In this document: positions 62,462-64,000 of the stretch, piece after piece
Layout of the letters: every line of letters begins with the position of its first letter
Position numbering within the stretch: position 1 is the first letter of the stretch
From: an uncultured Alphaproteobacteria bacterium
GTDB taxonomy: Bacteria > Pseudomonadota > Alphaproteobacteria > RF32 > CAG-239
Assembly: GCA_944393215.1 (NCBI GenBank)
Contig: CALXZL010000006.1
Location: 29,119-93,118 of the forward strand
Direction of reading: 5' to 3'
Length of the DNA stretch: 64,000 nt
Translations under genes and position numbers: made by a program
The notes under the pieces: generated by a model
What the model was told of the DNA's origin: nothing
Database searches by the model: none
What the model saw: the letters and a program-made list of their open reading frames with translations, nothing else

Positions 62462-63313
62462 TTATTTTTTAAAATATCCGTTTTTTAAGAAAAAAATTGT
62501 CTGTTGAACAATTTGACTATTTTTCAAAGGGTTAAAATGCCAATTCTTAATATTAAAATATTCCTTTATGTTAGAAGCAGTCGTCTCATTAACCATATAT
62601 ATCTTTTTACGATAATCATCAGGTAAAAGAGCAATAAGATTATTGATTGGTCCACCGCAATTAATGACGCCGCACTCAATGGTTTTATCAATATCTGGAA
62701 GATAATTAACCTTTTGAGGAGTGGCATCTTTGAGCATCGGACCAAAAACCAAATTAGCAATTTTATATTGAGCAAGAAAGGAAAAGAGTTTAGAACCTTG
62801 GTTTGGTGGATCAATTTCAACAATGCGGTTAATTTTGATTTTTTTTGCCCATTCCATATTTTGTCTGTTTAGAAGCTCGCGCAAAATTAAAGCCCCTACG
62901 CCTTTGGTAACAAAAGAAACTTCATTAATATCAACTAAATTATTCAAAAACATTTCAAACTGAGAGACATGAGCATCGAGAGATTTTTGGGAAGAAGGAT
63001 AATTAACGGCAGCGGCACAAAATTTATGAGTGATAGCCGCTCGCCAAAGAGGTTTAAAAATATTTTTAGAATCGAACAATCCGTGAATCATAATAATCAT
63101 ATGCCCTTTTTGTCTCGGAAGTTCATAAATTTCGATATATTTATAAAATGCTTTGGAGCAAGTTTCAAAAGTTCCTGAGCAACGTTGAATATCCCAAGGA
63201 TCGAGCAATCGACATTTTTTAGATTCAAAATGTCTTTGAATCCGCCATTTTTGATAGAAGAAAATATCTTCCCAAAGTTGTGCGCCGCCAAAAGTAAAAA
63301 AGTCAAATTTCAT
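62462..63313 (-). CDS. Alpha/beta-hydrolase-fold protein lacking the nucleophile serine
   Basis: 283 aa. The fold is recognisable from MIIMIHGLFDSKNIFKPLWR (oxyanion-loop region, 72-91), the nucleophile-elbow strand SFVTKGVGALILRELL (133-148), IDPPNQGSKLFSFLAQYKI, and a C-terminal HFNPLKNSQIVQQTIFFLKNG in which the catalytic histidine is present. Related lipase-like proteins read VTHSMGG at the elbow; here it is VTKGVGA, so the nucleophile position is glycine (G138) and the preceding His is Lys. This protein is therefore probably not a serine hydrolase and may bind a lipid or protein instead. It has no signal peptide. It is followed by the virB6 operon after a short gap. Confidence 0.72.
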   Translation of the reverse strand: MKFDFFTFGGAQLWEDIFFYQKWRIQRHFESKKCRLLDPWDIQRCSGTFETCSKAFYKYIEIYELPRQKGHMIIMIHGLFDSKNIFKPLWRAAITHKFCAAAVNYPSSQKSLDAHVSQFEMFLNNLVDINEVSFVTKGVGALILRELLNRQNMEWAKKIKINRIVEIDPPNQGSKLFSFLAQYKIANLVFGPMLKDATPQKVNYLPDIDKTIECGVINCGGPINNLIALLPDDYRKKIYMVNETTASNIKEYFNIKNWHFNPLKNSQIVQQTIFFLKNGYFKK

Positions 63314-63322
63314 AATGCTCTC

Positions 63323-63745
63323 TTATCTATATGTATTTTGATTAGGAATAGCCGTTATGGTAACTTTAGATGAATCAGAACCGGTTGATTCAATTAAAAT
63401 TTGAACAACGCGTTTATTTCTTCCATATGTCATCTGACTAAATTTAGCACGAACCGTAGCCACTTCCACCCAATTCAACTTAGGCATTTCAGACATATAG
63501 AAGTCAAAGACGCTACTAGCGTTGTAGGGTGTATCAAAAGCAAGGGATCCGATCCAATTTTCTCCGCTTCCGAGAGCTTTGGTCTCATCCAAATCTACAT
63601 ATGATTCCTGAGGAAAAGGGATGTCGGGAAATTGAGCAAAAGCCGGAGGAATCGCCGAGCCATCAATAGCAGTGATTCTGGGTTTTTCAGAAGCACAAGC
63701 GGTAAAAATGAGTAAAGCTATTACTAATATACTGTTTTTCAACAT
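63323..63745 (-). CDS. Small lipoprotein of unknown function
   Basis: About 140 aa lipoprotein: signal MLKNSILVIALLIFTAC with a lipobox, then a compact alpha/beta domain with the segments SGENWIGSLAFDTPYNASSV and FYMSEMPKLNWVEVATVRAK, then QILIESTGSDSSKVTITAIP. A 'folded helix plus beta-strand with a W-V-E' layout resembles the small domains found in periplasmic DUF4810/BON-free lipoproteins only loosely, so I give no family. The ATG at 63745 is preceded by AGGACG; the longer frame from 63775 is less likely. It sits 10 bp upstream of the hydrolase-like gene on the same strand. Confidence 0.6.
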   Translation of the reverse strand: MLKNSILVIALLIFTACASEKPRITAIDGSAIPPAFAQFPDIPFPQESYVDLDETKALGSGENWIGSLAFDTPYNASSVFDFYMSEMPKLNWVEVATVRAKFSQMTYGRNKRVVQILIESTGSDSSKVTITAIPNQNTYR

Positions 63746-63840
63746 ATTAATTCGTCCTATAATTAAAAAATGCATTTTTATAAAAAAAATATCATAGAGA
63801 GGTTAAAAAAAAGAAAATATTAAATAAAAAAAGATTTTTA

Positions 63841-63929
63841 AATAAAACAAATGGTTAAAAGAAAAATAGCAAAAAAGAGAAAAAAATATAAAAAAAGGTG
63901 TTGACAATGGAGAGGAGGGAGGATATAAG
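63841..63929 (+). promoter_or_regulatory. Strong promoter with UP-like A-tracts, probably for a stable RNA
   Basis: TTGACA (63901-63906), a 17-bp spacer and TATAAG (63924-63929), preceded by phased A-tracts (63841-63899) that look like an UP element. Downstream the base composition changes to GC-richer sequence with no start codon plus ribosome site in the last 70 bp. This combination is usual for rRNA or tRNA operons. The 63746-63840 stretch holds no gene. Confidence 0.65.
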
Positions 63930-64000
63930 GCTGTTTGTCGCTGTGATGAGCGGTGGCGGTTATAGAAGAGAGTAAATAAGAGATTTAAGAGGATACGCAG

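Overview
The window reads as a chromosomal segment of an AT-rich alphaproteobacterium, possibly one of the uncultured gut or host-associated lineages. The evidence is AT-rich coding sequence with good Shine-Dalgarno sites, the duplicated VirB6/VirB8 style of type IV secretion loci known from Rickettsiales and relatives, an alphaproteobacterial-type SPOR domain, and a small 'CGK...PL.GS.YP..YP' lipoprotein. The lineage is inferred from family resemblance only; no rRNA gene is present to confirm it.

Layout. (1) 57-4155: on the minus strand, a TerY-P-like phospho-signalling triad (vWA protein, PP2C phosphatase, membrane kinase) headed by a 44-codon lipoprotein; on the plus strand, a TlpA-like thioredoxin and a xanthine/guanine phosphoribosyltransferase. 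(2) 4198-16254, minus strand: a type IVb thin-pilus cluster in the order PilL-N-O-P-Q-R, pilin paralogue, PilS, then a PilT-like ATPase beyond a terminator, with an OmpA-like membrane protein upstream. (3) 16556-44638, plus strand: a type IV secretion system (T4SS). It has three VirB2-like proteins (one with a tail of more than 600 residues), VirB3, VirB4, a run of six exported mostly coiled-coil proteins (some VirB5-like), VirB8, a VirB7-like lipoprotein, a second VirB8, VirB9 with a SPOR domain, two giant repeat proteins that together carry the parts of a VirB10/DotG, and VirB11. (4) 44691-62399, minus strand: a four-gene cassette (membrane protein, secretin-like lipoprotein, cytosolic protein, acidic repeat protein), an XRE regulator, four VirB6 paralogues (one with an N-terminal lysozyme-like domain, one with an apparent frameshift in a Gly-rich repeat) and a small membrane protein. 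(5) 62462-64000: an alpha/beta-hydrolase-like protein lacking its nucleophile serine, a lipoprotein, and a strong stable-RNA-type promoter pointing out of the window.

How it fits together. VirB3/4/6/8/11 would form the inner-membrane engine, VirB7/9 and the split VirB10/DotG pair the envelope-spanning core, and VirB2/VirB5-like proteins the exterior part. The lysozyme-like domain on one VirB6 would do the wall-opening job of VirB1, and the SPOR domain on VirB9 could dock the core at denuded septal peptidoglycan. No coupling protein (VirD4), relaxase or prepilin peptidase is in the window, so it cannot be decided here whether the system moves protein or DNA. The most unusual parts are the split, repeat-expanded VirB10/DotG, the VirB9-SPOR and lysozyme-VirB6 fusions, the VirB2 fusion, and the adjacent secretin-lipoprotein cassette.
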